Source: Pseudopedobacter sp043763845 (GTDB lineage Bacteria; Bacteroidota; Bacteroidia; Sphingobacteriales; Sphingobacteriaceae). Taken from it: DNA of 7,967 nt. This document shows positions 5,572 to 7,967 of this stretch, in pieces (the stretch's first letter is position 1; every line of letters begins with the position of its first letter). Below the pieces are notes generated by a model. It was given only the letters and a program-made list of their open reading frames with translations, was not told where the DNA came from and ran no database searches. The stretch covers positions 1-7,967 of the forward strand of contig JAYULE010000164.1 of the NCBI GenBank assembly GCA_043763845.1, written 5' to 3'. Both the position numbers and the translations under genes were made by a program.

Positions 5572-7566
5572 TTATTTATAATTTATTTGAAATGCTATTC
5601 TGGCTGATGTACCCGGCATTGGGTAACTACGTATTATGGAATAATTTTGGTTAAAAACGTTATTAAACTCAAGGCTTGATGTTAGCATAAGTTTGCCCAT
5701 TGTAAAGTTGTAAGTGGTAGATACATCGCTTACCAAAAAGCCTTTAACGAGAGATTCGGGAGTGTTACTGGCGTAATAATACCTCAACGACGAAAATATT
5801 TGGTTATAAAATACAGCCCATCTTCTATTTTTTATACCTACGTTATTGGTAAAAGTATGTTGTGGTGTGTAGGGTGTTTGGTTATTGTAAGTATTGCTTT
5901 TCGCATCAGTTACATCTAATGCCAATTGGTAAGTGTAGTTGCCCACAAAAACAGCGGTAAAATTTTTAGATAGCTTATAGGTTAGATTCGATGCAAAATC
6001 AACACCATATATATTTACTTTACCAATGTTATAAATGCTCCAAATAAATAAATCTTTATTGGGTATGGCTACAATTTTATCTCTTATGGTATTGTAATAA
6101 GCATCTGCCGATAGTGATATATTACTTAATTTTTGCGCTTTAGACTTGTTAAACGTAAAACCTACATTGTATTGTTGTACAAATTCTGGGTTTAAATTGC
6201 GGTTGCCAAAGTTGGTGTAATATAAATCGTTAAAAGTGGGATACCTTAAAATGTTTTTATAAAATGCCCTTAAATTTAATTGATTGCTCTGTTTATACAA
6301 TAGCATAAATGTGGGCAACCATACCGACCGGATTGGAGAATTTTCGCCCTTTTGAACATTTTCTTTAATTCTGGTATTTAACAAATTAGCACTTAATTGC
6401 CATTTTTGAAGATTTATATTTGTACCCAAAATCTGCCATAAACTCAACCTTGTTGGGTAAGCAAAAAGCGGCAAATTGGTTTTTAAATTATTTACAGCCC
6501 CATCAACTGCGTAACTAAAGTTTACTGTTTTATTAAGTTGGTAGCTTGCCGCAATAGATTGATAAAACTCTTGCTGGGTGTATTGTTGTTTTAGCTCGCC
6601 TTTTTGATTTAAAAAATCGGGGTCTAAGTATTTGGTGTAGTTTCTAGAAACTTTACTGCTAAAAAGCAGTTTAATTTTACTGCCCAAAGCTTGCTTAAAA
6701 ACAGTTTGCAAATAAAAATCTTTATCCCATAAACGCTGCCTAGAAACCGAATTGTAAAATATTACAGCACCCGGCAAACCTCTTTGGCTTTTGTAAAAAT
6801 TTGCCCTAAACATTAAACTATTTTGATTAGTAAAACTTCCGTAAAGGCTGGCATCTAGCTGCAAGGCTGTAATATCGGCATTTTTTCTGGTGGCTAATGT
6901 ATCCGAGCCATCGCCATCAACTTTAAAATTATAGCGTCCATGTGCCTTTTGCAGGGATGTATTAACAATATAAGCCCATTTTTTATTGATTTTTTGTTGC
7001 CATTGTAAAACCGGATTTATTAAGCCAAAGCTACCTGTTGTAAATTTTGCTATAGCTTTAAAAGTGCGTAAACTATCGAATAGAGGCTGTATAGTTTGAA
7101 TAGCAATTACACTTGCGGCTGCATAAGCTTTGGCGGTTTGAGGTAAATCGGCAGGTTGGGCATTGTATAAGGTAATGGTTTCAACATTATCTAAAATAAA
7201 TTTACCAAAGTCTATTTGGCCGTTTTGGGTATCAGATATTGCCACACCATCGTATAAAACTCCAGTATGGTTCGCACCCAAACTACGGACAGAAACTGTT
7301 TTTAAACCTCCAAAGCCGCCATAATCTTTAACATTTACGCCCGCAAAATTGCGGACTGCATCCGCAATATTGTATGCTGCAAAATTTTTAAAATTATTAT
7401 TTGAGATTTGTTGGCTGGGCGCTAATGAGTTTTTTTGTTTTAGGGCTATAATTTTAACTTCTTTCAGTTTTAGCAAACTATCTTGCGCAAATGTATAGTT
7501 TACAGTACCACTTAAAATAAGCAATAGTGCAAAAAAATAAAATTTGTTAAAAAAACAATATACCAT
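5572..7566 (-). CDS. btuB: TonB-dependent outer-membrane receptor, BtuB-like corrinoid transporter
   Basis: The 664-residue protein carries a signal peptide (1-27, cleavage likely after TFA), a TonB-box-like LKEVKII (34-40), a plug domain (about 45-160: NIADAVRNFAGVNVKDYGG, VSVRSLGANHTGVLYDG, DFGKFILDNVETITLY) and a 22-strand-type barrel to the C-terminus. Late barrel elements YPTFNDLYYTNFGNRNLNPE and EFNNVFNQNYSII are typical of siderophore/corrinoid receptors. It lacks the N-terminal carboxypeptidase-like domain of SusC proteins, is slightly longer than E. coli BtuB (614), and ends in YK rather than a terminal Phe. Substrate assignment rests on context: cobalamin riboswitch upstream, BtuG-like partner 16 bases downstream and cob genes beyond. 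It should import cobalamin or cobinamide using TonB energy. The ATG at 7566 lies five bases after a hairpin that may control initiation. Confidence 0.9.
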   Translation of the reverse strand: MVYCFFNKFYFFALLLILSGTVNYTFAQDSLLKLKEVKIIALKQKNSLAPSQQISNNNFKNFAAYNIADAVRNFAGVNVKDYGGFGGLKTVSVRSLGANHTGVLYDGVAISDTQNGQIDFGKFILDNVETITLYNAQPADLPQTAKAYAAASVIAIQTIQPLFDSLRTFKAIAKFTTGSFGLINPVLQWQQKINKKWAYIVNTSLQKAHGRYNFKVDGDGSDTLATRKNADITALQLDASLYGSFTNQNSLMFRANFYKSQRGLPGAVIFYNSVSRQRLWDKDFYLQTVFKQALGSKIKLLFSSKVSRNYTKYLDPDFLNQKGELKQQYTQQEFYQSIAASYQLNKTVNFSYAVDGAVNNLKTNLPLFAYPTRLSLWQILGTNINLQKWQLSANLLNTRIKENVQKGENSPIRSVWLPTFMLLYKQSNQLNLRAFYKNILRYPTFNDLYYTNFGNRNLNPEFVQQYNVGFTFNKSKAQKLSNISLSADAYYNTIRDKIVAIPNKDLFIWSIYNIGKVNIYGVDFASNLTYKLSKNFTAVFVGNYTYQLALDVTDAKSNTYNNQTPYTPQHTFTNNVGIKNRRWAVFYNQIFSSLRYYYASNTPESLVKGFLVSDVSTTYNFTMGKLMLTSSLEFNNVFNQNYSIIRSYPMPGTSARIAFQINYK

Positions 7567-7571
7567 TACGT

Positions 7572-7589
7572 TGTAAGTTTTTACTTACA
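7572..7589 (-). promoter_or_regulatory. Hairpin in front of the btuB start codon, probable expression platform
   Basis: On the minus strand TGTAAGT (7589-7583) pairs perfectly with ACTTACA (7578-7572) around an AAAA loop. It ends five bases before the btuB ATG (7566-7564), where it could block initiation. No T run follows, so it is not a terminator; control would be translational. The upstream arm repeats eight bases of the conserved riboswitch core (GCTGTAAG at 7591-7584 and 7789-7782), and its complement could also pair with GTAAGT at 7706-7701 or 7739-7734. Whether ligand changes the pairing is inference. Confidence 0.5.
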
Positions 7590-7680
7590 GCACAAGGCGG
7601 CACAAAAAATCAAATGAAAATACCCTAAAGAAATGTACTCGCACTCAAAAGCTCCAATCCGCGAAAGCTGTGAATTTATT

Positions 7681-7858
7681 TTATATTGGCAGGTATTCTG
7701 ACTTACTCCTTGTTTTTACCGTCTTCCCATTTTACTTACGCAATACAGTGACAATTTTGAATGAAAAACAATTTAATAGAGCTTACAGCTGCGGGACAGT
7801 CCTGGAATTACACCTGATTCCCTTTTAATTCCGATAGCAATATCGGAAACCATTATAA
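7681..7858 (-). ncRNA. Cobalamin riboswitch upstream of btuB
   Basis: Minus-strand RNA starting near 7858 has the full set of cobalamin aptamer (RF00174-type) elements. P1 is formed by TTATAATGG (7858-7850) and CCAATATAA (7689-7681) with one mismatch. Next come the hairpin CCGATA-TTGC-TATCGG (7846-7831), GGGAATCAGGTGTAATTCC (7822-7804), the core CCCGCAGCTGTAAG (7795-7782), the CACTG and GGGAAG elements, and the B12 box AGTCAGAATACCTGCC (7703-7688), which is intact. It senses adenosylcobalamin or a related cobalamin and should lower expression of the btuB-btuG-DUF6580 unit when the vitamin is plentiful. There are 114 bases between it and the btuB start codon. I did not find a clear L13 loop complementary to the L5 loop. 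Confidence 0.95.
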
Positions 7859-7868
7859 TGCAAAAATA

Positions 7869-7894
7869 GCAAAATATACAGTACTGTGAAACAA
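7869..7894 (-). promoter_or_regulatory. Possible promoter and palindrome ahead of the riboswitch
   Basis: On the minus strand TATATTTTGC (7878-7869) resembles the Bacteroidetes -7 box TAnnTTTG with one extra base, and would start transcription just before P1 of the riboswitch. The only upstream TTG (7894-7892) is about 13 bases away, closer than the usual 19-21, so the match is weak. A perfect 10-base palindrome ACAGTACTGT (7878-7887) lies between them and could be a repressor site or chance. Confidence 0.3.
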
Positions 7895-7908
7895 TTTTGA
7901 TATAATTT

Positions 7909-7967
7909 CATAACTGTCCGAACAAATAATATACAAAAAGGGCTTGTAAAAACCTAATTTTGAGTTG
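7909..7967 (-). repeat. 59-bp inverted repeat, right copy (runs off the window)
   Basis: This is the exact reverse complement of 41-99. Its inner end CATAACTGTCCG borders the promoter region of the riboswitch, 50 bases before P1. It continues to the last base of the window, so the true repeat may be longer. The minus strand of this copy carries the same ATQN-stop reading (stop at 7954-7956) as the left copy. Confidence 0.9.

Noticed and set aside
7649..7671. AGCT-based hairpin in the btuB leader as the missing riboswitch L13
   Set aside because: The stem is short with G-U pairs, and its loop is not complementary to the L5 loop CAGGTGTA.
1..7967. CRISPR array, tRNA or rRNA genes
   Set aside because: No regularly spaced short repeats, cloverleaf-like sequence or rRNA stretches were found on either strand.

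Overview
The window is AT-rich, has no Shine-Dalgarno-rich starts, and encodes proteins of clear Bacteroidetes type: a TonB-dependent receptor paired with a YncE/DUF5074-type surface lipoprotein, a DUF6580-type membrane protein, and cob genes. It is best read as part of a Bacteroidetes genome, probably of the Chitinophagia/Sphingobacteriia/Flavobacteriia kind. That assignment is inferred from gene content, not from a marker gene.

Almost everything from 7858 down to 862 is one minus-strand cobalamin locus. From upstream to downstream it holds a cobalamin riboswitch (7681-7858), a short hairpin against the start codon (7572-7589), a BtuB-like outer-membrane receptor (5572-7566), a BtuG-like lipoprotein beta-propeller (4482-5555), and a six-segment DUF6580-type membrane protein (3848-4423). 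A strong intrinsic terminator follows (3801-3831). After it comes the nucleotide-loop assembly set cobU (3237-3740), cobT (2201-3205), cobS (1410-2198) and cobC (862-1425), nearly without gaps. The first block captures corrinoids at the surface. The second turns cobinamide into finished cobalamin: CobU activates adenosylcobinamide, CobT makes alpha-ribazole phosphate, CobS joins the two halves and CobC removes the phosphate. No corrin-ring synthesis genes, no BtuFCD and no adenosyltransferase are in the window, so this is a salvage and remodelling locus.

The left part (1-861) differs. It holds a full-length HigA-type antitoxin (158-514, plus strand) with no toxin beside it, then about 350 bases without a credible gene. 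That stretch carries a CTTTGCG-rich repeat/hairpin (588-665) and an attC-like pair of ends (CTAACGG at 713-719, CCGTTAG at 819-825).

The most striking structure is a perfect 59-bp inverted repeat at the two ends of the window (41-99 and 7909-7967), facing inward just upstream of higA and of the riboswitch. It may be the end of a multicopy element such as an insertion sequence at which the contig was cut on both sides, or the borders of a mobile or invertible cassette. The sequence alone cannot decide between these. The core genes are well-known families; the less familiar points are the flanking repeat, the terminator splitting uptake from assembly, the riboswitch's possible expression platform, and the DUF6580 protein.
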